A stretch of 26,768 nt of DNA from an uncultured Alphaproteobacteria bacterium (GTDB lineage: Bacteria; Pseudomonadota; Alphaproteobacteria; Rhizobiales; Pleomorphomonadaceae): contig CALCDT010000213.1 of NCBI GenBank assembly GCA_937900425.1, positions 1-26,768 of the forward strand, given 5' to 3'. Position numbers and translations under genes: made by a program. Every line of letters begins with the position of its first letter. Position 1 is the stretch's first letter. The notes beneath the pieces are model-generated. The model was not told the DNA's origin and made no database searches. It saw only the letters and a program-made list of their open reading frames with translations. Positions 14,971-26,422 of the stretch are shown piece after piece.

Positions 14971-15160
14971 CTGGGGCTCGCGTCCCGGTGCCGTCCGACC
15001 TTGCGATTTCTGTGGCCGGTGTCGCATCCGGACAAACACTTACTTCGCGAAGATTCTCGACCCGGCCGTCCACCGCCGCGGCGCGGGCGCGGGGAACGGT
15101 CCAAGCCCCGCCGCAATCTCGTGCTCTGCCTCGCCTCCCGCCCTCTTCGAGATCTCCGCC

Positions 15161-16321
15161 TTGCCCCCCGTCCTGCGCTACGGCCTGCCGTTCTTCCTCA
15201 ACGCCATCATCCTCAGCAGCTGGATGACCCGGATTCCCGACCTCAAGGCCGACCTCGGCATCGGCACCGGCGACCTCGGCCTCGCGCTGTTCGCGCTGCC
15301 TTTCGGCACGCTGATCGCGCTGCCGCTGGCCGGCCCGGTGATCGACCGGCTGTCCAACGAGCGCGCCTATTTCGCCGGGGCCCTCGCCGGCCTCGCCATG
15401 CTGGTGGCGATCGGCGCCGCCGGAAGCTGGACGGCGCTGACCCTCGCCCTGTTCGGCCTCGGGCTCGCCAACGCGCTGATGGAAGTGGCGATGAACGTCG
15501 CCGCCGCCGACGCCGAGCACCGCATCGGCGTGCGGATCATGTCGCGCTGCCACGGCTTCTGGAGCATCGGCATGATGAGCGGCGGCCTCGTCTCCGGCGT
15601 CATCGCCCAGGCCGGCATCTCGACCTTCGCCCACCTGACCGGCATCGCCCTCGTCGGCACGTTCGCCGCAATCGCGCTCGCCCGCCTTCCCGCCGAAGCC
15701 GGCGCCCGGATGGCGGCGCCGGCGCCGAAGGCCGAGGGCGGCCACACCTTCACCCTGCCGGGCCGGGCGATCATCGGCCTCTGCCTGCTCGCCGCCGGCG
15801 TCACCGTGGCGGAAGGGGCGATGTTCGACTGGAGCACGCTCTACCTGCGCCGCGATCTCGGCGCCGAACCCTTCATGGCCGGCCTCGGCTACGCCCTGTT
15901 CGCCGGCTCGCAGGCGACGACCCGCTTCCTCGGCGACGTGCTGCGCCGCTTCTTCCGGCCCGAGCACCTCGTGCTCGGCTCCGGCCTCGTCACCAGCCTC
16001 GGTCTCGTCGGCGTCGCTCTCTCGAGCGGGCCGCTGATGACTTATCCCTTCCTGATGATGCTCGGCGCCGGCGTCGCCCTCGTCTATCCGGTCGCCTCGT
16101 CGGTGGTGACGCTGAAGCCCGGCCGCAGCCCGGCCGCCAACGTCGCCGGGCTGACGCTCGTCGTCATGATCGCGCTCTTGACCGCCCCGCCGCTGATCGG
16201 TCTCATCGCGGACGGATTCGGCCTGCGTGTCGCATTCCTCGCCATCGTGCCGGCGGCGCTGCTCACGGTGCTGCTCGCCGGCCACGCGCGGGAAGCGGCA
16301 CGGATCACCGTCGTCGCCTGA
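15161..16321 (+). CDS. Major facilitator superfamily transporter, MosC/YbjJ-like
   Basis: This inner-membrane MFS protein of about 386 residues has 12 predicted hydrophobic segments. Features are RYGLPFFLNAIILSSWMTRIP at the first helix, LPFGTLIALPLAGPVIDRLS around loop 2-3, MEVAMNVAAADAE, SRCHGFWSIGMMSGG, and a second half starting near GRAIIGLCLLAAGVTVAEGAMFDWSTLYL. The pattern resembles the MosC/YbjJ subfamily, whose substrates are mostly unknown (sugar-like compounds are suggested). Reading from the ATG at 14894 would add about 90 residues unlike a transporter, so TTG 15161 is chosen. It gives the usual length, although its ribosome-binding site is weak. It is followed 29 bases later by a quinone oxidoreductase, probably co-transcribed. 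Confidence 0.9.
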   Translation: MPPVLRYGLPFFLNAIILSSWMTRIPDLKADLGIGTGDLGLALFALPFGTLIALPLAGPVIDRLSNERAYFAGALAGLAMLVAIGAAGSWTALTLALFGLGLANALMEVAMNVAAADAEHRIGVRIMSRCHGFWSIGMMSGGLVSGVIAQAGISTFAHLTGIALVGTFAAIALARLPAEAGARMAAPAPKAEGGHTFTLPGRAIIGLCLLAAGVTVAEGAMFDWSTLYLRRDLGAEPFMAGLGYALFAGSQATTRFLGDVLRRFFRPEHLVLGSGLVTSLGLVGVALSSGPLMTYPFLMMLGAGVALVYPVASSVVTLKPGRSPAANVAGLTLVVMIALLTAPPLIGLIADGFGLRVAFLAIVPAALLTVLLAGHAREAARITVVA

Positions 16322-16350
16322 AGCGGGCGGCGCCAGACGGAGGAGACGAG

Positions 16351-17325
16351 ATGAAAGCGATCCGCGTTCACGCCTACGGCGGCCCCGAGGCCATGGTCTA
16401 CGAGGAGGTCGAGGTCGGCACGCCCGGTCCCGGCCAGGCGCTGGTCCGCCATTCGGCCATCGGCGTCAATTTCATCGACGTCTACCACCGCACCGGCCTC
16501 TATCCCTCGCCGACCGGGCTGCCCTTCGTGCTCGGAACCGAAGGCGCCGGCGTCGTCGAGGCGGTGGGCGAGGGTGTCACCGAGGTGAAGCCGGGCGACC
16601 GCGTCGCCTACGCCGGCCCGATCGGCGCCTATTCGCAGGCCCGCCTCGTCACCGCCAACCGCCTCGTCGTCCTGCCGGACGCCATCGACGAGCGGACGGC
16701 GGCGGCGATCATGCTCAAGGGCATGACGACGCAGTATCTGCTGCGCCAGACCTTCAAGGTCGGCCCGGAGCACACCATCCTGTTCCACGCCGCCGCCGGC
16801 GGCGTCGGCACCCTGGCCGGCCAGTGGGCGAAGCATCTCGGCGCCACCGTGATCGGCACCGCCGGCGGGGCGGAGAAATGCGCGCTCGCGAAGGAAAACG
16901 GCTACGACCACGTCGTCGACTACAAGTCGGAGAACTTCGTCGAGCGCGTGAAGGAGATCACGGGCGGCAGGGGCTGCGACGTCGTCTACGATTCGATCGG
17001 CAAGGACACCTTCCCCGCCTCGCTCGACTGCCTGAAGCCGCGCGGCCTCTTCGTCTCCTTCGGCAACGCCTCCGGCCCGGTCGAGGGCGTCAACCTCGCC
17101 ATCCTGTCGCAGAAGGGCTCGCTTTTCGCGACCCGGCCGACGCTCTACGGCTACGTCGCCGAACGCGCCGATCTGCTCGCCACCGCCGCCGACCTGTTCG
17201 ACGTGGTCGCCTCCGGCGTGGTCAAGGTCGCGATCAACCAGACCTTCCCGCTCGCCGACGCCGCCGGGGCCCATCGGGCGCTCGAATCGCGGGCGACGAC
17301 CGGCTCGACGCTGCTGCTGCCCTGA
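16351..17325 (+). CDS. qor: NADPH:quinone oxidoreductase, zeta-crystallin-like (MDR superfamily)
   Basis: This 324-residue protein of the medium-chain dehydrogenase/reductase superfamily would reduce quinones or enones with NADPH in the cytosol. It has the GroES-like N-terminal half (GVNFIDVYHRTGLYP, LGTEGAGVVEAVGEGV, GDRVAYAG) and a Rossmann half with HAAAGGVGTLAGQWAKHLGA (about residues 149-168) and GCDVVYDSIG. It lacks the zinc-binding cysteines of alcohol dehydrogenases, as expected for this subgroup. The ATG at 16351 follows a strong GGAGGAGAC site. It trails the MFS gene by 29 bases. The 172 bases after it (17326-17497) contain only a weak G+C-rich inverted repeat before the LysR gene. 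Confidence 0.94.
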   Translation: MKAIRVHAYGGPEAMVYEEVEVGTPGPGQALVRHSAIGVNFIDVYHRTGLYPSPTGLPFVLGTEGAGVVEAVGEGVTEVKPGDRVAYAGPIGAYSQARLVTANRLVVLPDAIDERTAAAIMLKGMTTQYLLRQTFKVGPEHTILFHAAAGGVGTLAGQWAKHLGATVIGTAGGAEKCALAKENGYDHVVDYKSENFVERVKEITGGRGCDVVYDSIGKDTFPASLDCLKPRGLFVSFGNASGPVEGVNLAILSQKGSLFATRPTLYGYVAERADLLATAADLFDVVASGVVKVAINQTFPLADAAGAHRALESRATTGSTLLLP

Positions 17326-17497
17326 CGGCGCTCTCGTCCGGCGCCCCGGCTCCGCGAGGGTGCCGGGCCGATGCGTTGGCGGGCGAAGACGATGCCGGGC
17401 TTCGTTTCCTCCGATGGAAGGTGAACGATCGGCCGGTTCTGGCGAGAGCTTTGCATCGCGAAGGACGAGATCGCGCCCGATCGCAGGAAATCGCCGA

Positions 17498-18451
17498 ATG
17501 GACGAGCGTATCCGCCATTTTCTCAGCCCCTCGTTGCGCTATTTCGCGGCGGTCGCGCGCTACGGCTCGTTCCGCGGCGCGGCGAGGGAGCTCAACATCG
17601 CCTCTTCGGCGGTCAACCGTCAGATCATCGCCCTCGAGGAGAGCCTCGGCGTCGAGCTGTTCGAGCGGATCGGACGGCGCATCCGCCTCTCGGCGGCCGG
17701 CGAGATGCTGCAACGCCATCTCGCCTCGGCCATCGTCGACTTCGAGGGCGTCACCACCGAACTCGACGCCATGCGCGGCCTCAAGACCGGCCGGGTGCGG
17801 GTGGCGACGGTCGAAAGCGTCGCCGCGGAATTCCTGCCCGACGTCCTGATGCGATTCTCGGCGGCGCACCCAGGGATCGAACTGGTCGTCTCGGTCGCCG
17901 TCTCCGACGACGTCGAACGCCTCGTGCTCGCCGGCGAGGCCGACGTCGGGCTCACCTTCAATCCCCGCGAGCGCGGCGCCTTCGCCATCGGCTTCTCCCG
18001 CAATCTCGCGATCGGCGCGGTGACGAGTCCGGGCCATCCGCTGGCCCAGCTCCGTCAGGTCGGCATCGCCGACTGCATGCGCTTCGCCCTGGCGCTGCCG
18101 GCCCGCGGCCTGTCGCTGCGCCAGGCGCTCGATTCAACGGCGGCCCTGCGCACGGGCGACTACCGGATGCGGCTCGAGGCCAACGCCCTCGGCCTGATGC
18201 GCGACGCGGCGGCGAGCGGACAGGTCGTCGCCTTCCACACCCGTGTCGGCCTCTCCCGCGATCTCGCCGCCGGCCGCCTCGTCTTTCATCCGCTGACCGA
18301 CGCCGACCTGCCGGTTGACCAGTTCGCCGTCATCCGCCGTGCCGGCAAGGATCTCGACCTCGCGCCTGCGACCTTCCACGGCTTCGTGGTACAGGAACTG
18401 GCGCGGGCCTTCGACGCAACCGATGCCGATTCGGCAGCGGAGCGTCCGTGA
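17498..18451 (+). CDS. LysR family transcriptional regulator, likely of the purine genes
   Basis: This 317-residue LTTR has an N-terminal winged helix-turn-helix (LRYFAAVARYGSFRGAARELNIASSAVNRQIIALEESLGVELF, about residues 13-55). It continues into the linker helix and the effector-binding domain starting near KTGRVRVATVESVAAEFLPD. The inducer cannot be read from sequence. It lies directly upstream of, and on the same strand as, the uraH-xdhABC genes, so regulation of purine catabolism is a reasonable inference, though many LysR genes are divergent from their targets. The ATG at 17498 with AGGAAA upstream is preferred over the in-frame start 138 bases earlier. The 81-base gap to uraH is short for a regulated promoter and shows no clear T-N11-A box. 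Confidence 0.93.
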   Translation: MDERIRHFLSPSLRYFAAVARYGSFRGAARELNIASSAVNRQIIALEESLGVELFERIGRRIRLSAAGEMLQRHLASAIVDFEGVTTELDAMRGLKTGRVRVATVESVAAEFLPDVLMRFSAAHPGIELVVSVAVSDDVERLVLAGEADVGLTFNPRERGAFAIGFSRNLAIGAVTSPGHPLAQLRQVGIADCMRFALALPARGLSLRQALDSTAALRTGDYRMRLEANALGLMRDAAASGQVVAFHTRVGLSRDLAAGRLVFHPLTDADLPVDQFAVIRRAGKDLDLAPATFHGFVVQELARAFDATDADSAAERP

Positions 18452-18532
18452 TTTCGTGCTTTTGGCGCCTCGTTCATCGTGCCACCATGTTGGGCAGGAT
18501 CGACGGCGGCGAATGGTGAGGAGGGGTGGAGC

Positions 18533-18883
18533 TTGGGTCGACTGACGACACACGTGCTCGACGCGGTGGCCGGCCGGCCGGCCGAAGGCGTCGCGGTGAC
18601 GCTCTATCACATCGCGCCCGAGGGAGCCCGGGCGGTGTTCTCCGGCGCCACCGACGCCGACGGCCGCATCATGCCTATCCTCGAGGGCGAGGCCTTCGTC
18701 GCCGGCCTCTACGAGCTGCATTTCCAGTGCGCGGCCTACTTCCGGGGCAGGGGCGTGCCGCTCGCCGACCCGCCCTTCCTCGACACCGTGCCGATCCGCT
18801 TCGGCATCGCCGACGCCGGCCAGCACGTCCACGTGCCGCTGCTGCTCTCGCCCCACGCCTATTCGACCTATCGCGGGAGCTGA
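18533..18883 (+). CDS. uraH: 5-hydroxyisourate hydrolase
   Basis: This 116-residue transthyretin-like enzyme hydrolyses 5-hydroxyisourate, the product of urate oxidation, to OHCU on the way to allantoin. Diagnostic features are the N-terminal GRLTTHVLD with H7, the ATDADGR arginine, the HVHVPLLLSP histidines and the C-terminal YRGS tetrapeptide that marks the hydrolase rather than animal transthyretin. The best start is TTG 18533, since GAGGAGGGG lies eight bases upstream and the protein then starts exactly where the family does. The stop is four bases before xdhA, so the genes are surely co-transcribed. Urate oxidase and OHCU decarboxylase are not in the window. Confidence 0.95.
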   Translation: MGRLTTHVLDAVAGRPAEGVAVTLYHIAPEGARAVFSGATDADGRIMPILEGEAFVAGLYELHFQCAAYFRGRGVPLADPPFLDTVPIRFGIADAGQHVHVPLLLSPHAYSTYRGS

Positions 18884-18887
18884 GGCG

Positions 18888-20373
18888 ATGCGCGATTCCA
18901 TCCGTTTCCTGCGCGCCGGCCGCATCGTCGAACTCGACGACTTCGCCCCGACCGACACCCTGCTCGACCACCTGCGCCTGCGCGAGGGCAGGGTCGGTAC
19001 CAAGGAGGGCTGCAACGAGGGCGACTGCGGCGCCTGCACCGTCGCGGTCGGCACCGCCGTCGGCGGGCGCATGCGCTACCGCCCGGTCAACGCCTGCATC
19101 CAGCTGGTCGGCATGCTCGACGGCAAGGAAATCGTCACGGTCGAGGATCTCGCCGAGGACGGCGTGCTCCACCCGGTCCAGGCGGCGCTGGTCGAGCATC
19201 ACGGCTCGCAATGCGGCTTCTGCACGCCCGGCATCGTCATGAGCCTGTTCACGCTCTACCACGCCGGCCGCGGCGCGGCCCACGCGACCGTCAACGACTG
19301 GCTCGCCGGCAACCTCTGCCGCTGCACCGGCTACCGGCCGATCACCGACGCCGCCAAGGCCTCATGCGCCGGCGAGGCCGACGACCGCTTCACCCGCGAC
19401 GCCGACGCCACCACCGGCATCCTCGAATTCCTGTCCGACCGCCAGGACGTCTTCGTCGGCGACGAGGAGCGCTTCTTCGCCGCCCCGCGCACCGTCGACG
19501 CCCTCGCCGACCTCTACGCCGCCCATCCGGACGCGGTGCTGGTCGGCGGCGCCACCGACGTCGGCCTCTGGGTGACCAAGCAACTGCGCGCGCTGCCGAA
19601 GGTGATCCACCTCGGCCGCGTCCTCGGCCTCGGCCACGTCGAGGACATCGGCGACGCCGTCCTCGTCGGCGCCATGGCGACCTTCGAGGACGTGCTGCCG
19701 CATTTCGCGGCGATCGACCCCGACCTCGGCGAACTGCTGCGCCGGATCGGCTCCAAGCAGGTCCGCGCCGCAGGCACCGTCGGCGGCAACGTCGCCAACG
19801 GCTCGCCGATCGGCGACACCCCTCCGGTCCTCATCGCCCTCGGCTCGACGGTCGAACTGCGCCTCGGCGACGAGAGCCGGGCGCTGCCGATCGAACAGTT
19901 CTTCATCGACTACGGCAAGCAGGACCGCCGGCCGGGCGAATTCGTCGCCGGGCTGATGGTGCCCAAGCTGGACGAGACCCAGGTCTTCCGCGCCTACAAG
20001 ATCTCCAAGCGCTTCGACCAGGACATCTCCTCGGTCCTCGGCGCCTTCCGCTTCACGCTCGAGGGCGGCGTCGTCACCGACGCCCGCATCGCCTTCGGCG
20101 GCATGGCCGGGATCCCGAAGCGGGCGAGCGTGACCGAGCAGCGTCTCGTCGGCATCGAGCCGGCGCGCGCGGCGACCTGGAGCGCCGCGCTCGAGGCGCT
20201 GTCGGAGGATTTCCGCCCGCTCAGCGACATGCGCGCGAGCGCCGGCTACCGGCTGGAGACCGCCCGCGCCCTCCTCGCCAAGGCCCTCGTCGAGATCGCC
20301 GGCGCGCCGACGTCGATGACCCGCGTGGTCGGCCGGCGCGAGCCGGTGGTCCCCGAAGCCGGGGAGGCCGCCC

Positions 20374-20381
<8 letters not shown>
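18888..20381 (+). CDS. xdhA: Xanthine dehydrogenase small subunit (2Fe-2S and FAD domains)
   Basis: This 497-residue subunit carries electrons from the molybdenum site of XdhB to NAD+. The first [2Fe-2S] cluster is held by C42, C47, C50 (GCNEGDCGAC) and C70; the second by C109, C112 (CGFC), C144 and C146 (NLCRCTGYRP). The FAD domain follows: LVGGATDVGLWVTKQL, AAGTVGGNVANGSPIGDTPP, and a C-terminal CO_deh_flav_C-type part around AYKISKRFDQDISSVLGAFR. All cluster ligands are present and length is typical. ATG 18888 has GAGG just upstream within the uraH stop. Its last eight bases overlap the GTG start of xdhB. Confidence 0.97.
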
Positions 20382-22713
<2,332 letters not shown>

Positions 22714-22719
22714 GCCGCC

Positions 22720-23709
22720 ATGCGCGTCTTCGCCCGACTCGCCGAGATGCTGGAGCGGCACGACGCCGCCGCCCTCGTCACGGTGATCGCAACCCGCGGC
22801 TCGACGCCGCGGGAGGCGGGCACGCGCCTCGTCGTCGCTCCGGAGGGCACTTTCTCCGGCACCATCGGCGGCGGGCGCCTCGAATACGAGGCCCTCGCCG
22901 AGGCCGGTGCGGCCGCCGCGACGGGCCGTGACCGCTTCTTCCTCCACCGCTTCGCCCTCGGCCCCGAACTCGGCCAGTGCTGCGGCGGGGCGATGACCGT
23001 CGCCGTCGAGGTCTTCTCGCGGGCGCGGTCCGCCGAAGTCGCCCGGCTCGCGGCGGCCGAAGGGCAGGGGATCGCGACCGAGGCGGCGACGGCGGCGGCG
23101 GAGGAAGGTCTCGTCCGCCGGGTCACCGGCTCCGCTTCCGGCGCATCGCGGGCCCGGCTGCGCGAGGACGGCGTCCTCGTCGAGACCTTCTGCGATCCGG
23201 TCCGCGAGGTGATCGTCTTCGGTGCCGGTCACGTCGGCCGGGCGCTGATGCTGATGATCGCCGGCCTGCCGATGTTCCGCCTGACCTGGGTCGACGGCCG
23301 CCCGGGGCAGTTTCCGGCGCGGCTGCCGGCGAGCGTGACCGCGGTCGCGACCGTCGATCCGGCGGCGATCTTCGCGCGCGCCGCACCCGGCGCTTTCGCC
23401 CTGATCATGACCCACGACCATGCCCTCGACCTCGCGATCCTCGAGGCGGCGCTGTCGAGCGACCGCCTCGGCCACGTCGGGCTGATCGGCTCGGCCACCA
23501 AGCGGGCCCGTTTCGTCTCGCGCCTTCGGGCGTCGGGCATGGACCCGGCGCGGGCCGAGGCCTTCGCCTGTCCGATCGGCATCGACGGCATCACCTCCAA
23601 GGAGCCGGCCGCGATCGCCGCCTCGGTCGTCGCCGACCTGCTGATCCGGGACGAGCGGGCCGCGAGCGCCGGGATCGCGGAGGATCGCGGGATGAGGGCG
23701 GCCGGATGA
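22720..23709 (+). CDS. xdhC: Xanthine dehydrogenase accessory protein XdhC
   Basis: This 329-residue protein binds molybdenum cofactor, promotes its sulfuration and loads it into XdhB. The N-terminal XdhC/CoxI domain has TVIATRGSTPREAGTRLVV, GTIGGGRLEYEAL and the cofactor-associated GPELGQCCGG. The C-terminal Rossmann-like domain begins at VIVFGAGHVGRAL and ends with HVGLIGSATKRARF and ACPIGIDGITSKEPAAIAASVVADLL. The family pattern is complete. The stop codon overlaps an ATG (ATGA at 23706) that could be an alternative start of the downstream ATPase. Position directly after xdhB is the usual one. Confidence 0.96.
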   Translation: MRVFARLAEMLERHDAAALVTVIATRGSTPREAGTRLVVAPEGTFSGTIGGGRLEYEALAEAGAAAATGRDRFFLHRFALGPELGQCCGGAMTVAVEVFSRARSAEVARLAAAEGQGIATEAATAAAEEGLVRRVTGSASGASRARLREDGVLVETFCDPVREVIVFGAGHVGRALMLMIAGLPMFRLTWVDGRPGQFPARLPASVTAVATVDPAAIFARAAPGAFALIMTHDHALDLAILEAALSSDRLGHVGLIGSATKRARFVSRLRASGMDPARAEAFACPIGIDGITSKEPAAIAASVVADLLIRDERAASAGIAEDRGMRAAG

Positions 23710-23768
23710 ACGGGGACGGGGCGCGGCGTCACGGCGGCGCGGGGATTTCGGGCGGGGGCGACCGGGGC

Positions 23769-25331
23769 ATGACGGACACGACGACGATCGAAACGACGAC
23801 GAGGCCGGCGCCGCCCGGGCCGCTGCTCGCGGCCCGCCACATCGTCAAGACCTTCGGCGACAACGTCGCCAACGACGATGTCGGCCTGACCCTGCAGCCG
23901 GGCGAAATCCACGCCCTGCTCGGCGAGAACGGCGCCGGCAAGTCGACGCTGGTCAAGATCCTCTACGGCGCCCTCCAGCCCGATTCCGGCGAGATCGTCT
24001 GGAAGGGCCGCCCGGTGACGATCGAATCGCCGGCCGCCGCCCGCAAGCTCGGCATCGGCATGGTCTTCCAGCACTTCTCGCTGTTCGACGCCTTGACCGT
24101 TGCCGAGAACATCGCCCTCGCCAGTCCGAAGGGCCGCTCGATCGCCGAGCTGTCGGAGGCGATCGAGAGGGTGTCCGCCGAATACGGGCTGCCGCTCAAG
24201 GCCGGTGACCGCGTCGCCGACCTTCCCGTCGGCATCCGCCAGCGCGTCGAGATCGTCCGCTGCCTGCTGCAGTCGCCCGACCTCATCATCATGGACGAGC
24301 CGACCTCGGTGCTGACGCCGCAGGAGGCCGACCAGCTCTTCGTCACGCTGCGCCGCCTCGCCTCGGAAGGCTGCGCCATCCTCTACATCTCCCACCGCCT
24401 CGAGGAGGTCCGCGCGCTCTGCCACAAGGCGACGATCATGCGCCGCGGCAGGATGGTCGGGGCCGCCGATCCGGCTGTCGAAAGCGTCGCCTCCCTCGCC
24501 CGGATGATGGTCGGAACCGAGATCGCCGAAGTGAAGCGCAGCGCCGCGAGCCGGGGCAACCCGCGCCTCGCCCTCGTCGGCCTCGATCTTCCCGCCGCCG
24601 ACCACTTCGGCGTATCCCTGAAGGCGATCGACCTCGAGGTCTGCGCCGGCGAGATCGTCGCCATCGCCGGCATCGCCGGCAACGGACAGGGCGAGCTCTT
24701 CGACGCCATTTCCGGCGAGCTTCGCGCCGGCCTCGACGGCGCCGTGGTGATCGACTGCACGCCGGTCGGCTATCGCGGCGTCAACGAGCGCCGCCGCCTC
24801 GGCGCCGCCTTCGTGCCGGAGGAGCGCCTCGGCCACGGCGCGGTACCGGGCATGCCGCTGTCCGACAACGTCGTCCTGACCCGCCACGCGACCAAGGACG
24901 GCCTCGTCCGTCACGGGCTCACCAAATTCGCCCGCGCCGCCGAGATCGTCACCTTCATCACCGAACGCTTCGACGTCCGCAAAGGCGTTCCCGATCCCGA
25001 AGCGCGGGCGCTTTCAGGGGGCAACCTGCAAAAATTCGTGGTCGGCCGCGAGGTCGACCGGGTGCCGAGCGTGCTCGTCGTCTCGCAGCCGACCTGGGGC
25101 GTCGACGCGGGCGCCGCCGCCGTCATCCGCCAGTCGCTGATCGACCTCGCCCGCGCCGGCTCGGCCGTCCTCGTCATCAGCCAGGACCTCGACGAGATCT
25201 TCGAGGTCGCCGACCGGATCGCGGTGATCTCCCGCGGCCACCTCTCGCCGGCCACGCCGGCGGCGGAGATGACCCGCGAGACCATCGGCCTGCTGATGGC
25301 GGGCGGCGCCGAGAAGAGGGGGGCGGCCTGA
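23769..25331 (+). CDS. ABC transporter ATP-binding protein, BMP/Nup-type nucleoside or purine importer (double NBD)
   Basis: This cytosolic ATPase of about 520 residues has two nucleotide-binding domains in one chain, as in RbsA-like and nucleoside (NupA) importers. The first has Walker A GENGAGKST (52-60), a shortened signature LPVGIRQR (152-159), Walker B LIIMDEP and H209. The second has a Walker A lacking Lys-Ser/Thr (GIAGNGQGEL, 301-310), a full signature LSGGNLQK (415-422) and SQPTWGVD in place of Walker B; this asymmetry is normal for the family. I chose ATG 23769; an in-frame ATG at 23706 overlaps the xdhC stop and would add 21 glycine-rich residues. It sits next to xdhC and two permeases, so a purine or nucleoside substrate is likely. 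The substrate-binding lipoprotein is not in view. Confidence 0.93.
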   Translation: MTDTTTIETTTRPAPPGPLLAARHIVKTFGDNVANDDVGLTLQPGEIHALLGENGAGKSTLVKILYGALQPDSGEIVWKGRPVTIESPAAARKLGIGMVFQHFSLFDALTVAENIALASPKGRSIAELSEAIERVSAEYGLPLKAGDRVADLPVGIRQRVEIVRCLLQSPDLIIMDEPTSVLTPQEADQLFVTLRRLASEGCAILYISHRLEEVRALCHKATIMRRGRMVGAADPAVESVASLARMMVGTEIAEVKRSAASRGNPRLALVGLDLPAADHFGVSLKAIDLEVCAGEIVAIAGIAGNGQGELFDAISGELRAGLDGAVVIDCTPVGYRGVNERRRLGAAFVPEERLGHGAVPGMPLSDNVVLTRHATKDGLVRHGLTKFARAAEIVTFITERFDVRKGVPDPEARALSGGNLQKFVVGREVDRVPSVLVVSQPTWGVDAGAAAVIRQSLIDLARAGSAVLVISQDLDEIFEVADRIAVISRGHLSPATPAAEMTRETIGLLMAGGAEKRGAA

Positions 25332-26422
25332 TGCGCATCGAACTCGTCAAGCGGCCGGAGATGAGCCGCAAGATGATGCTGCTCTCGCCGCTGATCGCGG
25401 TCGGGCTCACCGTCGTCGCCGCCGCCATCGTCTTCGCCCTCCAGGGCAAGAACCCGCTCACCGGCGTCTACCTGTTCTTCCTCGATCCGGTGACCTCGCT
25501 CTGGGGCCTCGAACAACTCGTCACCAAGGCGACACCGCTGGTGCTGATCGCCCTCGGCCTCTCCTTCTGCTACCTTTCCAACAACTGGAACATCGGCGCC
25601 GAGGGCCAGCTCACCATGGGCGCCATCGCGGGCTCGATCCTGCCGGTGCTCGCCCCCGACTTCGACGCCTTCGTCGTCTTCCCGCTGGTGCTGATCATGG
25701 CGGCGGCGGGCGGGGCGCTCTACGCGCTGATCCCGGCCGGCCTCAAGGTCCGCTTCGGCACCAGCGAGATCCTGACCAGCCTGATGCTGGTCTACTGCTC
25801 GACCCTGTTCCTCGACTGGCTGGTGCGCGGCCCCTGGCGTAGCCCTACCGGCTACAACTTCCCGATCACGGTCGACTTCAACTCCGCCGCCGTGCTGAAC
25901 GACTACGCGATCGGCGGGATGTATCTGAACGGTTCGGCGCTCGCGGCGCTGATCGCGGTCGCGGTCTTCGCCGTGCTGCTGCGGATGACGCTCAAGGGCT
26001 TCGAGATCCGCGTGATCGGCCTCAGCCCGCGCGCCGGCGCCTTCGCCGGCTTTTCGGCGCGCCGGATGACGCTCTTCACCTTCGCGCTCTCCGGGGCGCT
26101 GGCCGGGCTCGCGGGCATGATGGTGGTGATGAGCGAGATCGAGAAGCTGCAGCCGGTGATCTCGCCGGGCTACGGCTTCACGGCGATCATCGTCGCCTTC
26201 CTCGGCCGCCTCAATCCCGTCGGTATCCTGATCGCCGGCCTCGTCATCGCCGTGTCCTACCTCGGCGGAGAGGCGATCCAGACCTCGATGCAGGTCTCCT
26301 CCAAGGTCGCCACCGTGCTGCAGGGCATGCTGCTGTTCTTCGTGCTCGCCTGTGACACCCTCATCCTCTACCGCGTCCGCCTGGTGCCGGGACGCTCCTC
26401 CGGGGAGGCCGCCCGTGCTTGA
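25331..26422 (+). CDS. ABC transporter permease, nucleoside/purine type (BPD_transp_2)
   Basis: This 363-residue inner-membrane permease has about ten hydrophobic segments and belongs to the branched-chain amino acid/ribose/nucleoside permease fold. The NWNIGAEGQLTMGA segment is the characteristic motif of the YufP/NupP-like permeases. IEKLQPVISPGYGFTAIIVAFLGRLNP near the C-terminus is the other conserved stretch and includes the region contacting the ATPase. The start codon shares one base with the ATPase stop (TGATG), showing tight coupling. The C-terminal eight bases overlap the next permease. It would pair with the following shorter permease as a heterodimer. Confidence 0.94.
   Translation: MRIELVKRPEMSRKMMLLSPLIAVGLTVVAAAIVFALQGKNPLTGVYLFFLDPVTSLWGLEQLVTKATPLVLIALGLSFCYLSNNWNIGAEGQLTMGAIAGSILPVLAPDFDAFVVFPLVLIMAAAGGALYALIPAGLKVRFGTSEILTSLMLVYCSTLFLDWLVRGPWRSPTGYNFPITVDFNSAAVLNDYAIGGMYLNGSALAALIAVAVFAVLLRMTLKGFEIRVIGLSPRAGAFAGFSARRMTLFTFALSGALAGLAGMMVVMSEIEKLQPVISPGYGFTAIIVAFLGRLNPVGILIAGLVIAVSYLGGEAIQTSMQVSSKVATVLQGMLLFFVLACDTLILYRVRLVPGRSSGEAARA

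Noticed and set aside
14894..15160. N-terminal extension of the MFS protein from ATG 14894
   Set aside because: The 90 or so added residues do not resemble a transporter, and the frame would overlap the promoter at 14943-14970.
23706..23768. ABC ATPase start at ATG 23706 overlapping the xdhC stop
   Set aside because: Possible by ATGA coupling, but it adds 21 Gly/Arg-rich residues outside the family's normal N-terminus; kept only as an alternative.
24640..25120. Second nucleotide-binding domain of the ABC ATPase as a damaged domain
   Set aside because: Loss of Lys-Ser/Thr in its Walker A and the SQP in place of DEP are usual in RbsA/nucleoside-importer ATPases.
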